Shown: one piece after another, positions 24,801 to 36,432 of the stretch
How the letters are laid out: every line of letters starts with the position of its first letter
How positions within the stretch are numbered: position 1 is the first letter of the stretch
Source of the DNA: Lolium rigidum
Taxonomy: Eukaryota; Streptophyta; Magnoliopsida; Poales; Poaceae
Direction: 5' to 3'
NCBI RefSeq assembly: GCF_022539505.1
Contig: NC_061510.1
Coordinates: 36,481,047-36,545,046 of the forward strand
Length of the DNA stretch: 64,000 bases
Position numbers and translations under genes: made by a program
The notes under the pieces: generated by a model
The model's input: only the letters and a program-made list of their open reading frames with translations
What the model was told of the DNA's origin: nothing
The model's database searches: none

Positions 24801-26052
24801 GACTCGGTGCAATGGATTAGTCAAAGTGTTCAGGTCATATATGGTACTGAATGCGTAAATACCCAGTTTGAGAACTATGTGTTACCTCAGAGGACTATAT
24901 ATCATACTTTCGTGAACACCGGGACAAGACAGATTAGCTGAAAGAGGGAAAAAGCATATGCTATATGCTGCTCAATTCTTGATGCTTCAGATGAATTTAA
25001 TGAATTTTAGTGAGAAAACTACATAAATACAAATCGAACTAGGAGGAATAGGAGGCAAAACCATGCTGAAAAACATCTGCAGAAAACAGTAGGAATCCAG
25101 ATTTGCTAAGAGATGACTGGGTACCTGTCCCTCGAAGAACTGCAGCATGCAATGCATTCTGTCCATTTTGCCCAGAGTAAGAAAGCTTCATGTGACTCGC
25201 ATTATAAAGCGTCTCAACAATGATGTCCTCTTCCAGCAATATGGCTAGGTACAGAGGTGAAGTGCCATGTTTCGGAAAACTGGCCAACTCTGAGTTTTCC
25301 TTCATAAGCAGCTTGACTATACTATTGTTCCCAATGCGTACTGCCTGATGCAATGCTGTCTCCTTATCCTTATTTTCTATTTCCAGCAGTTCCTTCCCTT
25401 TGTTAACACCTGTATTATCCTCGTCCCAGCTGGCCAGTCCAATGAGATGAGAGACCATTCGAGACATCCCGGCCCGTGAGGCGCAATGCAGGGGCGTGTC
25501 GCCATTGTTGTTTTGCACAAACAAAAGGTGTTTTGCCTTGCTATGGATGATGTCGGCGCTCCTCAAGAAGCCATCGCTGTCACCATATGTGGCCACCATA
25601 TGCAATGCAGTGCCCCCTTCAATGGTGACCCCCTCCAGGAGTGACAAAGCAGATACCGAAGGCAGCTGGTTCAGAGATGCTTCAACATCCTCAGGAGCTT
25701 TCTGCGCCGACGCGCTCTTGTTGATGCAGCTGTCGGAGCTGTATGCCGTTAGCAGGTCAAGAAATTTTTGGTTATACCTGACAGATGGGCTGCTTCCACT
25801 GTTGAGAAGATGTTCCAAGTCTTGCCAAGAGCCAGAGCACGCCGATGATAGCAGGAGGGGGTTCATGGTGACTGCCGGGAGAGGCTTTGTTGTTGAATCC
25901 TCTTTGCTCAGCAGATCTTTCAGCTGCTGACAGTCACCGCGGTCTGCGGTCACCATCAGTTTGGGGTCCACCGACACCGCTACCACGGCATTCGCCTCCA
26001 TGGGCAAGCTAGATAGTCCCTCGCCACTGCTGCTCGGCATCATCATCGCCAT
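15806..26052 (-). CDS. ACD6-like ankyrin-repeat/PGG membrane protein, 3 exons, 730 aa
   Basis: Family members (Arabidopsis ACD6 and relatives) are plasma-membrane or ER ankyrin proteins that influence salicylic-acid defence and cell death. Exons on the minus strand: 25125-26052, 16616-17172, 15806-16513; introns are GT..AG and phases fit (928+557+708 nt, 730 codons plus stop). Ankyrin cores occur from about residue 145: GGTALHMVATYGD, NGDTPLHCASRAG, DKETALHQAVRIGN, NGQNALHAAVLRG, NGSTPLHFAAA, KGLFPIHVAASVGE, GRTFLHIAAENN, AGNTALHLAIQAG. Exon 3 holds the PGG motif (FALPGGY, about 563-569) and four hydrophobic helices. Acceptor 2 is taken at 17173/17172 because it alone keeps frame; an AG four bases upstream would shift it. 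Intron 1 is about 7.95 kb and filled with transposons, yet all exons are open. Confidence 0.88.
17374..17552 (-). repeat. Copia 3' LTR
   Basis: TGTTGG..CCACA on the element strand. It carries CACCTTATATAGG at about 17461, a TATA-like motif on the plus strand (complement also TATA-like). Its extra TGG near the outer edge is absent from the other LTR. Confidence 0.95.
17560..20880 (-). pseudogene. Copia pol: protease, integrase, RT, RNase H, frame-broken
   Basis: Domains in order on the minus strand: protease WILDSGASKHVTGN (about 20820), the pre-integrase motif HHCRMGHMAFDKM (about 20420), integrase core TFIDCYSRMTWIYLMRHKDE and RTDNGTEY (about 20050-20220), RT with KARLVARGYSQTYGIDYDET and YVDDIIITGDD (about 18480-18900), and RNase H with SKSTAEAEYRAMSQG and DCLTKGLG (about 17640-17910). 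Frame changes or stops occur at least near 19925, 18930, 18540, 18150 and 17950. Confidence 0.93.
21230..22096 (-). pseudogene. Copia gag remnant
   Basis: The minus strand shows NYLRWSRRAPLILNSKGLDE and NANEWNAINSPIVAWLLNSL, the retrotransposon gag (UBN2-type) core, and further on CYTCGRR and KHRC elements of a CCHC knuckle near 21240-21280 with a one-base frame offset between them. Stops separate the pieces. Confidence 0.8.
22298..22309 (-). other. Primer binding site for initiator tRNA-Met
   Basis: The minus strand reads TGGTATCAGAGC, the standard plant copia priming site, immediately adjacent to the 5' LTR. Confidence 0.95.
22310..22485 (-). repeat. Copia 5' LTR
   Basis: Identical to the LTR at 17374 except for one G/A difference and the 3-bp indel. 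It is directly followed on the element strand by the primer binding site. Confidence 0.95.
22613..23049. mobile_element. Tourist/Harbinger MITE, 437 bp
   Basis: Termini GAGCATCTCCAC and GTGGAGATGCTC, flanked by TAA at 22610-22612 and 23050-23052. Inserted in the right part of the split Stowaway MITE. Confidence 0.92.
23148..25124. other. Host part of ACD6-like intron 1
   Basis: AT-rich intron sequence. I find no further transposon ends, RNA gene or coding stretch. Confidence 0.5.
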
Positions 26053-26970
26053 TTGAGGTGCAAATTCTCCCTTCCCTCTTCCTTCTTACAACCAGGGATT
26101 GCTTACAACATGGATGTTCAGTGTATGATGGCTGCCTAAGTCTGGCATGTGGTTCATGTGTAGCTGTACAAATCTGTACCAAGTGTACTAACTACTAATC
26201 ACATACAAAGTCTTCTTTTCCTCACCAATTGAGAAAAAGTCGTCGTCTTCTCCATTCCTTGCTTAGCTCGCGTGATCCAGATCGACTAATTAATGCTGCA
26301 AAAAGAACAAGACGGATTAGTTTATTCAGTAACGACACATAGTTGATACTATAATATGCTATGCTCCAAACAAAGCATTCGTCTTCGTCGTTTCCTCGTG
26401 ACTATCTGGTGGAGCGTCCGTTGCAGTCATGCACACTAAACATATGAAGATCGATGGCGATACTCTAGATGCCAACAATTCCGAAGTTTTCAGCTAATTT
26501 CAGATTCAGATGGAGTTAGTGGAGAACGAACAGAAGTTGCAGAGGGACTTACCAATCGGTGCTGCCAACGCGGGCGGGGCGCAGTCAGGACAGAGACGAG
26601 CGGGCGGCCGAACCGCTGCGGCGCAAAAATTGTCGCTGAAAGATTCAGAATATACGGCCGTGAGTCCGCTTGAGACATGAGGAGCAGCGGGAGCCGAGTC
26701 GTCGGCAGAGAGGCGAAGGTGTTTTCTCGGTGGACGGCGGCGCGCCGCCCCGGAGGAGTGGGGAACATCCGGCATTGGGTAACCTGGGTGAAGACATGCG
26801 GGCCCCACAGGTTATGCAATCGGACTTACTTTTTTTTTTAGATGCAATCGGACTTACTAGTAGGCTGCTTCGTCCACCTCCAATTTTATTTTAGTTTTTT
26901 TTCTGGAAGGAAACGAAAATTCATCTATTATACTACAATAAAAAAACAAGGCAAACGATTTACCATTTTC
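26053..26970 (-). promoter_or_regulatory. 5' UTR and promoter region of the ACD6-like gene, with possible leader intron
   Basis: The minus strand offers a strong donor (ATTGGTAAGTCC, near 26551-26556) and a matching acceptor (TTTTTGCAGCATT, near 26295-26300). A GC-rich leader exon at about 26555-26800 spliced to the coding exon is therefore plausible. No TATA box could be fixed with confidence. Confidence 0.4.
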
Positions 26971-26990
26971 ATTAATTAGGAAGAGATTTT

Positions 26991-28007
26991 TTTTTTTTGA
27001 GCGCAAACATCTGGATATATTAAGTAAGGAAAACAGTACAGGAATCATCCAGAGCTGAAACAGCTGCTAACAAAGTACAGAAAGAACCCTGAAGAAGGGT
27101 AAAAAAGCAACTAAGTCCTTGAGTTCTTCTGCTGCAGGCACGTTCCGCCGCCGCCGCCCGAAGCGCCCGTCTCGTTGGAGACGAAGGCCAAGCACCAGGA
27201 AGCTGCCGCCGTGTTGCCGGGAGAGCACCTTTAGAGGACACAACCTCGTTGAGATCGCCGCAAGAGCCACCCGGCATAACCGGGATTGGAGAAGGAGAGA
27301 AACAACATCGGCGGGGACTCGCCCCGGAGCACTCCGACGGTCGGTCGACGCCGGCGAGGCCGGCTCAAGACCCGCAAAAGCTCGCCTCGAAGGAACAGCC
27401 GCAAACAAGACGCTCCCGAACAGGGTCCGGAGCTCCACGTCGACGCCGGAGCAAGCATCGCCGCGGCGGCGGAGCACGTGACACAAAATCCACGCCGAGG
27501 TCGACGCCGCCGCTGCGCGCGCCTCGCCCGGACAAGCAGCCTCACGTGCCCGCCGTCCACCCGCAGCTCACGCACCAGCAGGGACGAGTCCGTAGCATAT
27601 TTATTCGACGCCGCCGTTGCCACCGTCAAAACCGAAGCAACGGACACGCGAAGACCTTGGCCCGCCGATCGACCCGACCGGCGGCCAGACACGGCCACTA
27701 GCCCATCGACGCCGCCCCGAAGAACGTCGTCGCGGTGGGGAGAGGGCTGCAGCAGTTTATTCCTCCCCTGCGTCGGCTCCGCCACCAACCCGACGCCGAG
27801 CGGAAGAACTACCCTACTATTTACACACCTAAGGCACAGATCCCGGGCCCCTCCGCTCTTCCACCGCCGGAACGGCGGCCGGAGAGGAGAGGAGCCGCGG
27901 ATCTGGCCGTCGGTGGCAAGGGAAACCTGGGGTACTCCTCCTTTTCCTCTCTCGTTCACTGTAGCAGGAAGGAGAGGAGAGAGGATCTTCCTTCTTACAC
28001 ATGCTAG
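26991..28007 (-). mobile_element. LINE-mobilised GC-rich retroposon, about 1.0 kb
   Basis: A perfect 19-bp target-site duplication TTAATTAGGAAGAGATTTT flanks it (26972-26990 and 28008-28026). The T-run at the left edge is the poly(A) tail of a minus-strand transcript, preceded by a 3' sequence containing TATATCCAGATGTTTGCGCTC. The body is 70-75% GC by eye with overlapping open frames on both strands, and no known domain. It is a non-autonomous element or a processed transcript moved by LINE machinery. Confidence 0.85.
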
Positions 28008-28026
28008 TTAATTAGGAAGAGATTTT

Positions 28027-28300
28027 AGAGACAACGGTAACTGAAATGGCTAAATATTGTGATGCAGAGGTCATCAGCTAGCTCAGTGAAGCAACAGATA
28101 CAATTGGGCGAAATTCGAACTGAAGTCAGATCACATTGTAATCAAGGTTGATATATGCCAGTACAGGGCGAGCCAAGCAACAAAACGAATCACAAATAAA
28201 CTGATAGCCGGCCGCTCCAGATCAGAGAAATGCTTCTCCGGATCTCCGGGCTACGGTCTCCGAACCAACCCAAAGGGCGAGCGGAAAAGTTAAGATGATA
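28027..28300. other. Unassigned spacer
   Basis: No coding or repeat signal recognised. Confidence 0.4.
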
Positions 28301-29350
28301 TATAAAATGACGCCATGGGGTTTCCTGAGATTTTTTTGACTTCGTTCAAATAGCTACCTGGCCAAAACAGGCCCCCGGAACATGCGGTATCGCTGTACCG
28401 GGTGTGCGGGTGCACCCATTCGCGAACAAACTAAACGGACAAAAATTAGCACATATAATGATGTGACTTAGAATTAAAAACATTTTTCCGGAATTTCTGG
28501 AGCGACAGATAGTTGAGTCCTAGTTCAAATTCGGTCAGTTTCCAGCGGATTCGGCAGGACACCGCCGGAAGCCGCATGGGTTCCAAAAAGCTAACGCGTG
28601 CACATGTCATGTGATAGGTGGTGCGTAGGTGGTCTACTATCGTCGCACGGAGGTTTCACGTCATACTAAAATACGCCACATGTAGCCGCTTCACAAATAA
28701 AAATCGTTTGGGCACGCTAAAGGGCACGCTAAAAATGAAAAGATGGTCGCCCGTGGGGCGGATTAGAAATCCGCACCCGGGGTCTTGCTTCCCATCCTAG
28801 GGCCACACATGTGCCAAATATGACCTCGTTTCGGCGCAGTATGCCATGCCGAGGCTGGTTCCCACCTCATTTCCCCTAAAATCTATAGAACTCCGGACGT
28901 GATAGCCCTTTTGGTGAAGGGTTTTCAAAATAATTGCCATATCCCAGTTTTGACAAACTGAATAGTTACTATGACATATAAAATGACGCCATGCGGCTCC
29001 GTGGGATTTTTTTTTGACTTCTTTCAAATTGACATCTGGCAGCCCCCCCGGGACATGCGGTATCGCCGTACCGGGTGTGCGGGTGCACCCATTCACGAAC
29101 AAACTAAACGGACAAAAATTAGCACATATAATGATGCGTCGTAGTACTAAAAACATTTTTTCCAGAATTTCTGGAGCGACAGATAGTTAAGCCCTAGTTC
29201 AAATCTGGTCAGTTTCCAGCGGATTCGGCAGGACACCGCCGGAATCCGCATGGGTTCCCAAAAAGCTAACGCGTGTACATGTCATATGATAGGTGGTGCG
29301 TAGGTGGTCTACTATCATCGCACGGAGGTTTCACGTCATACTAAAATGCG
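28301..29350 (-). repeat. Tandem repeat of about 676 bp, 1.5 copies, shared with the CACTA element
   Basis: The word TATAAAATGACGCCATG recurs at 28301 and 28977 (period 676). The same sequence, in opposite orientation, forms the 668-bp tandem array inside the CACTA element at 59091-60837 (shared: AGCTAACGCGTG, GGTGGTGCGTAGGTGGTCTA, GGTGTGCGGGTGCACCCATT). No CACTA termini flank this copy, so it is an internal fragment or an independent satellite-like derivative. Confidence 0.85.
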
Positions 29351-29369
29351 CCCAATAGTGATATACTTC

Positions 29370-30420
29370 TCAGTTCTCAGGATTATCCAGAACATTGATA
29401 GAGAACTTACCAAACTGAACATATATGACGGAGAGGGATGAAGTATCATCGCTAGCAAATAACAACAGATATGTGGTTTTATACTCATTATATTTGAATA
29501 CAACAGTCTGAGCTCCGAAGGAACATGATTTGGATGTTGCACTATGAAAAAACAGGAAACTCAATTGATAAAAGTCCACAACAAATGGCCTGCTCATCCT
29601 GCGAAAAAACAGGAATATTGAGACAAAACCTACCAGATTGAACACATATGACGGATAAGGATAAGATATCACCACAAATAACCAAATGGGACAACACACC
29701 TGTTATATTTTTCTCATCATGTTTAAGAATGCAACAGTCTGAACTCACAATGATCATAATTGAGGTACTGCACTATGAAAACAAGGAACTTCAACAGTCC
29801 AAAACAAATGGCCTCTGCCATAGCTGGTCTAGCAAGAGTGAAAGCTTGAAGTACCTGTTTCCTAGACTAAAAACAGAAGTGCAATGAGTGCAAAAAAAAT
29901 TTGTAACTTTATTCTTGAGCATACTGAGTTTTCCCTACATATGGAATCATTTGGCACAAGGACCCCCACCACTGAGAATTCTCTTGTTATGAGATAGAAG
30001 GACCACAAATCAGGGCAGCCTTGCAATGCCATTTATAGAGCAATGTACGGCATGGACCAACTTATAATGTATTATTACAATCCAAACACACAGTTTCATG
30101 GAAATCAAATATAGGAAACAGAAACTAACCGAAGAGGAAAAGTTGCTCAACAGGACTGTTCATCCGCAGCTTATTGTCTTGTTGTGTAGATGAAATTCAA
30201 TTCTGGAATGTTCATAAGCAAAAGCATATAGGCTGTATGACATGGCTTGTGACCTTGTTCAAACATAAATATATGTGCTTATGAAGGGGCAACATGTTAC
30301 AAGCTTAGAACAGTATGCATCCTTACAAACTGTTGTCCAGATTCAGAAATTTTAGGACAAAGATTATTTTCAGTGCAAATGATAATTACACCATATGATA
30401 CAGATAATATTCATGAGTGT
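29370..30420. repeat. Duplicated block D, copy 1
   Basis: Paralogous to 39660-41400: GATTGAACA(C/T)ATATGA, CAAATAACCAAATGG, TGCACTATGAAAAC, GCCATAGCTGGTCTAGCAAG, ATATGGAATCATTTGGCACAAG and AGTATGCATCCTTA recur in the same order. Internally about two subrepeats of 240-300 bp. Minus-strand frames show a recurring peptide (IYVQ..KFSINVLD) of no family I know. Confidence 0.75.
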
Positions 30421-31071
30421 CAATAATACTATTATTGTTCAGACTGTTGCAAAATGTAATTTATACTTTATCCTTATCAAGACAAGATAAGCAAGGAAAT
30501 ACACGCACTGAAGTTGGGCTACATATGGAATCATTTGCCATGTGATTCTTTTTCTCTTATTGCATATATCTCATAAAATAACATAGATCCCAATTGATCT
30601 TGTCCATCATCTATTACGTTCCAGTTTAATCATATAAATATGTAGCAAGTTGCATATAAATATGTAGCAGTCGCGGTTAAATAATAAAACATGCCGTATA
30701 ACATGGACAACTCTCAGTATGCAAAGATCATATTTTCCCTCTAACAACCATTCATATAAATTACCAGCAACTCACACTTATTAGACTTAATATCACAAAA
30801 TCTAATCACATAAACACCACACACAATACTCAGTCTGACCTACTGCCCACATGCATCACTCATGAATCTTCATAAGACAAGCATCTATGCAATCCTCTTG
30901 TGAGAAATTAAAGCGAAGAAAAAATCTGAGATGGAATTGAGGTTGTTAGAGGATTTGAAGCGGAAGGGATGTCGTTCGTGGGTCTACCAGCATGTATAGC
31001 TCAGGCCGACATGGTCGTCCTTGCCGGGAGAGAGACATATTGCGGAGGAGGTTGGGTTCACAGAGTGTTTG
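30421..31071. other. AT-rich spacer
   Basis: No gene, RNA or transposon end recognised. Confidence 0.4.
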
Positions 31072-31084
31072 ATCCCGGTGGACA

Positions 31085-32036
31085 GGAATAGGACATTTCC
31101 CCCCTCCTCCCCTCTCGCGTCTGAACAGTGTTTTGAGAGTCCCTCTCTCTCCGCCGGCTCCCCTCTCCCTCTCCTCCGGCGGCCTCGCCGGCCGGAGTGA
31201 CTGGGGGAGGGGAGGCCGGCCCCCTTCTGTATATAGTAGTATAGGTTTAGCTTGTGTTCCCCTAGTGGAGTCTGGCGATATGCCGGCGGATGGTGAGCTT
31301 CCCGCGCTTCCAAGCGGCGACGGGTGGCCGGTGATGGAGGTCCTGGTGGTACTGGCGGCGTGGTGCTGGTGGCTGCCGCTCAAGATCTCCTCTCCCCTGT
31401 CCAAGAATAAGCTTGAAGATGTGGTCAGGGCTCTGGATCTAGGATCCGGGGTCAGGGCTACAGCTATGTGCAGATCCAGGGCGGCTGAAGGTTTGTGCCT
31501 CCTGCTCGGTGCTCGCCGTGGTGGCGAGAACGACGGGATGCTCCAGATCTCCGTCTGGCTCCTCCTGGTTTTGCACCGGGGGACAACTGAAGCACCTCCC
31601 GGGAGTTTCTACACGGCTGTCCTCGATTGGCAGTCGTCTGAACTGGTCGTAGGGCGACTACTCCCTCCTCCTTCGTCGGCGGCGACAGTGTTCTCAAGCC
31701 GGCGGAAGCAGGTCTACAACAACCTCCAGGCCATGATGCCGCAGCGGAGGCCTTTCAGCTTCGACGGAGTTAGCTCCCGCCTCCATGCCCCAAGTGGTTT
31801 CGTCCCCGGCGGCATGGAGGTTGGCTCCGGCGAGCTCTTCGGTGGTGGAACCGGAGCTGGACTCAATCGCGTTTTCACTTTCCAGTCAAAGGTCCTTTGT
31901 GCTAAATGTGTGGGTCGATTTGTAATTTCCTACTTTTCCTGGACCCTTTTTGTAATTTGCACCACCACTGCTGATAATGAAAAGATGCGCTAGGTCCTTC
32001 GGGACCTTCCCCTGTTCAAAAAAAAAAAAAAAAAAA
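31085..32036 (+). mobile_element. LINE-mobilised GC-rich retroposon, 0.95 kb
   Basis: Flanked by ATCCCGGTGGACA at 31072-31084 and 32036-32048 and ending in an A-run of about 19 at 32018-32036. The 3' end carries a small hairpin GGTCCTTCGGGACC at 31993-32006. The body contains a plus-strand frame of about 286 codons from 31133 with no recognisable domain; an internal TATA-like CTGTATATAGTAG is at about 31228. Similar in size and architecture to the element at 26991 but different in sequence. Confidence 0.85.
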
Positions 32037-32089
32037 TCCCGGTGGACACCTATTCCATTCCCACTACTGTAGAGTGGTAGACTGCCATA

Positions 32090-32467
32090 AAGTGAGCAGC
32101 TGGGTGAACATTTTTCTCCCAAGCTATAAATCCTTATTGTATTGTTTCCCAGCGCATCCTAATCCTACAATAAATCCTTATTGTAGTACAGTGAAGAACT
32201 TCGGTAGCATGATCTTAACCGTGGGCATTGGAAGAATGTGAGATCTAGTGAATACTACATGTAAGTGTTTCTTTCCTTCACTTCTGATCTCAAGTGGGCT
32301 GCATTTTTTGATGGCTTTAGGCACTATGCTCTCCTCCAACACCTCGAGAGGGAGTTTATAACTTGATCCAACCTCTCACTATTTATCAACTTACACTGCC
32401 CTGGGGAAACTATTCAGACCTTTAACTTGAACATGGTGAAGTAAATGTTCAAACGCACACTCTCTTA
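32090..32467. repeat. Local duplication copy B, part 1
   Basis: Matches 14110-14535 (AGCAGCTGGGTGAACATTTT, TTTCCCAGCGCATCCTAATC, ACACTGCCCT). Ends at the Helitron 5' terminus. Confidence 0.8.
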
Positions 32468-32899
32468 TCTTTACTATTAAATTGGAGTTGGGGATGGTGT
32501 CCACTTTGACATCAAACATTGGAGCAATCTTAACCGTTCAGAATTATTGGCTACCAATTAGATCGGCATAAACAAGGAAACAATCACGTCCACCATTCTC
32601 CACCAATCAAGGAAAGAAATCACATCATTATTTTTTTGAAAAGATTAGATTACATACACCAATCACGTCCAGTATTAAATTTTAATCGAACGTGATTTAT
32701 CCAGAGTTCGAGACGCAATTCAAGAAATCAACCCGCAGTACTCCATCCGCAGTCCTCCATCTTGTTCCGATCTTCTACGATTTATCCAGAGTTTCAGACG
32801 CGCTGACCCCGATCCCTGATCCCATCTCCCGTAGGAAGCAGCCTGATTCGCGCACCGCCTGGAGCAGCCGTCCTGACGGCGAGATCCCATGCCCATCTG

Positions 32900-33230
32900 T
32901 CCGTAGCCGCGCCATGCGCTCCTCCACGGCCGGCGACGACCGCGACCTCCAAGGGTTCTCCTCCGACCACCGCGCTGGCCGCCCCCCTGCTCCTCCATAG
33001 CTGGCGATGGCCGCTACCTCCACAGGTTCTCCTCCGAGCACGGCCCTGGCCGGCCCTGACTTTCGCTTCTGCGCTCCTCCAAGGGCGGCAGCCGCGACCT
33101 CCACGGAGTCTCTTCCGAGCGCCGAGCCGGCCAGCCGGCCATGCTCTCTGCCGCGACCTCCGACCTCCACGGGTCTCCTCTGAGCGCCGCACCGGCCGGA
33201 CAGCCATGCTATCCGCCGCGACTTACACGG
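32900..33230. repeat. GC-rich degenerate minisatellite in the Helitron, unit about 70-80 bp
   Basis: Four or so units containing GCGACCTCCA(C/A)(G/A)GG.TCTCCTC(T/C)GA.C.CCG and GCTGGCC/CCGGCC. Minus-strand frames translate it as repeated Arg/Gly/Ala-rich peptides, which I treat as a by-product. Confidence 0.65.
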
Positions 33231-33772
33231 GACTCCACCACCCGAGCGCCGATGCAACATGCTTGCTCCGTTCAGCCGTCCTGTGTTTTCTTGGATGTTC
33301 CCTTATTTCACTGATACATTCATCGGATCAGTTCAGGTAAGCCTACGGTTTGCAAAGTTAAATAGATACGATGTACCATGCCAGTGAATTTATTCATCCC
33401 ACTATATGAATGGTTTAGGCTATGGGTGTTCAGAAAATGAGTTGGCCTCAAGATGGCTGCCAATTAAGCTTGTTAATTCAAGTTAGTCCTCGATGCAGAA
33501 ACTATTAATCTATTTTATACTTGGAATCAGCCTTTAATAGTTCAACACAATTTCAGGAAAACTATATCTGGACATCTAGATACTGCTAATATCTACATGC
33601 TAAGGTTAAGTAGTTCAGCATTTCACGTTGAACAACAACCATATAGTGCTACAAGTTACTGTCAATGATTCAAACAGATGAATAATGTAAATTGATTGCA
33701 GGTGTTCACCATTCCTGACACCAAATTGGTCGATAACTTGCTTAGGGTGTTGTTGTACTACCTCATCCGACG

Positions 33773-33935
33773 TTGAAGAGCTCCTGGTCCGAGTGCAGCA
33801 GCCAGCACTGCCCGACCAGGTTTTGGTAGTAGGTGTCGTCGAAGTCGTTAGCGAACTGCACATCAAAACGGTGTAAGGCCGTGTTCTGAAACTGGCGTTG
33901 ATGTTGATCTCGTTGCAGAAGAGGTTAGCTTCGGC
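33773..33935 (-). pseudogene. Captured class III peroxidase exon fragment
   Basis: The minus strand reads CNEININASFRT and, in another frame, QFANDFDDTYYQNLVGQ and LLHSDQELFN, close to the conserved plant secretory peroxidase run NLVxxRGLLHSDQELFNGG. A frameshift separates the pieces and a stop follows. Flanking splice-like sites suggest that exon plus intron DNA was captured. It cannot make peroxidase. Confidence 0.75.
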
Positions 33936-34829
33936 TGAAGATTTTGTAGTTTCACCACAACAAAGCGAGTTTATTTTGCTGAAAATTTTGTAGTCTCACC
34001 ACAACTAAATGAGTCGTTGAATTGTCTGAACTCTGACCGGTAACAAGTACCAACGACGAACTCGTTCTACCAGCAGTTCATGCAGCACGCACTCAATATG
34101 AGTTATTGCAGTGGCGGAGCCAGAACATAAAGCCTGTGTTGTCATTTGAAATCTGTGATGTCAAATACATGTACTTTTAATTATTTCAAATATTTTTTAC
34201 AAGATTAATACGAAAATACAAAGAACTTGGCACAAAGCTGTGTGGTCAAATGACCACACAGGTCTCAATGTGGCTCCGCCACTGAGTTATTGGATGGTCA
34301 AAAACATCAACATGGCTTTGTTCCTCGATGCTAGATTATTTATGTTGGTAGAGAAGTCAGACTTCATAGACCATTCAACAATTATTTTCAGGTTAATTTT
34401 ATAAATGTCGATTGTTGTTTTGGTGTTCTATACAAGTGCTTTAGTAGTTGCAAGAAATCAATAAGATATAGGTGAGTCAAATATTAAGAGTGAGTGGACG
34501 GGATGGCATTGGTACGACAAATGCAAGGAATAGATAATTTATTAGGAAGGAGGAGATTAGTTAAGTTTGTGCTAGCATCGTGTCAAATTTAAACAAAAAA
34601 TAGTGTTGAACCATGTATATTAACCATGTGTGCATATTGTCGATGTATTATTTTTTATGTTACTGTGTATACTATTAAATAGAATAGTATTATTTTTTAT
34701 TTTTTATGTTACTATGTATAATATTGAAAATTTTCACTTTGTGCTTTGCTTTCATCCGGCCATCCAATCTGCATCCGACGGCACACAGTTTCTGGGCTGC
34801 TCTGAATAAAATAGAAACTTACGTTTTTT

Positions 34830-35010
34830 GGTATCAAACCAATCCCCCAACAATCAAGGAAACAGATATCTCCGTCCATCACGTCCAGCAATTATGGAAA
34901 CAAATATGTCCAGAAGGAAACAATCACCTCCTGGTACCAAACAATTAAGGAAACAAATATGTCCAGAATTAAACAATCACGTCCTGTACCAATCATTAAC
35001 GTTCCACCCA
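34830..35010. repeat. Short degenerate tandem repeat in the Helitron
   Basis: Repeats of CAATTA(A/T)GGAAACAAATATGTCC and ATCACGTCC; related words also occur near 32570-32670 at the Helitron 5' side. Confidence 0.6.
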
Positions 35011-36432
35011 GCTGCAATCGCCCTCTCTCTACAATTCTTGCAACCAAGAATCGACATCCACATTACATTCTCATCCGCAATCGTCCCATGTGCTAGATTG
35101 TCTGCTGAGATGAAAGAATAATACCTAAATAAGCAGTGGATAGCCCGGCAAGAATACCTAAATTAAATGCATGCTTCATATTTCAATATGTAGAGTTTTT
35201 ATTTGATAATATGTTTCACCTTTGTAGATCATGAGCGCGGCCAAAACAGATATTGTCGATGCTCCGAAAAAGAACTCACCGCCATAGGGTCGGATGCGAT
35301 GTTAGTACAAGAGACAGAAAAGTCATCGACTACTAAACAGCCGAACGAGATGATTGTGTTTTTTTTCTACGCGTGTTTCCATATGCCAATGTTTAAGTTT
35401 TATTATGTTCCAATAAACTTTGCACATAAAGGTTCCACTTTCGCACGTAATGAACAATATAGGTATGGATGTCGTCAATGTTCCAGAACAAGCTACCATC
35501 ATAGAGCCCCACACGATGTTGTTGGAAGAGACTTCATGGGCTTTCATGGGCTTTTACACAGTCAAAGGAGGTGCATTTACAGACAATCCATTCACGGCAT
35601 AAAATCGCTTCACACAAATTGGTAAATATATTCACTTATCCAACGGTGTCACATTATGTATGTTTCTAATGGTTGCCCTTTTGAAGGTTTTTCTTCCTTA
35701 TTCATCCATGGGCCACTTTAACTTGTTCTCCACCGATAAGCATGATTGTTTTGTCTCTGTTATCGATCCTTTTTCTGTGCCTCCATAGCCGGAGAGTAAA
35801 ATGGTTCGATTGCACCACATGCAATTGATCTTACAAAGAATTGCAATATACCTAAGCTCTGCACTTGCATTGGCACAATTTGGTTGGGATTCCGATATAT
35901 TTTTCTAGCCACTTAGGTCACCAGCTGGTATTCCGCAAAGTTCAAGCATGTGAGCATCTCTAAAATAAAGATAATGACGAGATATTTATCTACAACAATT
36001 TGTCTGGTTATTTTATTTTTATATTATGCTCTCATGGAATGGTAAACAAATGATTCATCCTATATGCACGGTGGATATTTTATGTTGCACTTTCTATTTT
36101 TCACTAAAATTATAAATGCTAACGACAAGTATTATTGTCCAGAATGTTATCGATCCCAGGAAGAATTTTCTGATACGTTTTCTCAAGTACCATAAAAATG
36201 AAGCACGAGAAAATATTCCACACATTGTACTACATATCTCGCATTGAGGAGGACATTTTTTAATATAAATAGTTAGTGGAGTACAGCTTCATATTCAAAT
36301 GATGTCATAATGGTTCTCAAAATATAGTTCAGACGGTTTAGAATCTTACCAGTTTTTGATTATCTTGTGGTTGTCTTTTTATACACGTGAATTTTTACAA
36401 ATATCATACTCACACAATGTGAGAGAGAAAAG

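Noticed and set aside
27231..28011. Several 120-240 codon frames on both strands
   Set aside because: All lie in the GC-rich retroposon at 26991-28007. None shows a family motif, and they overlap each other in all frames.
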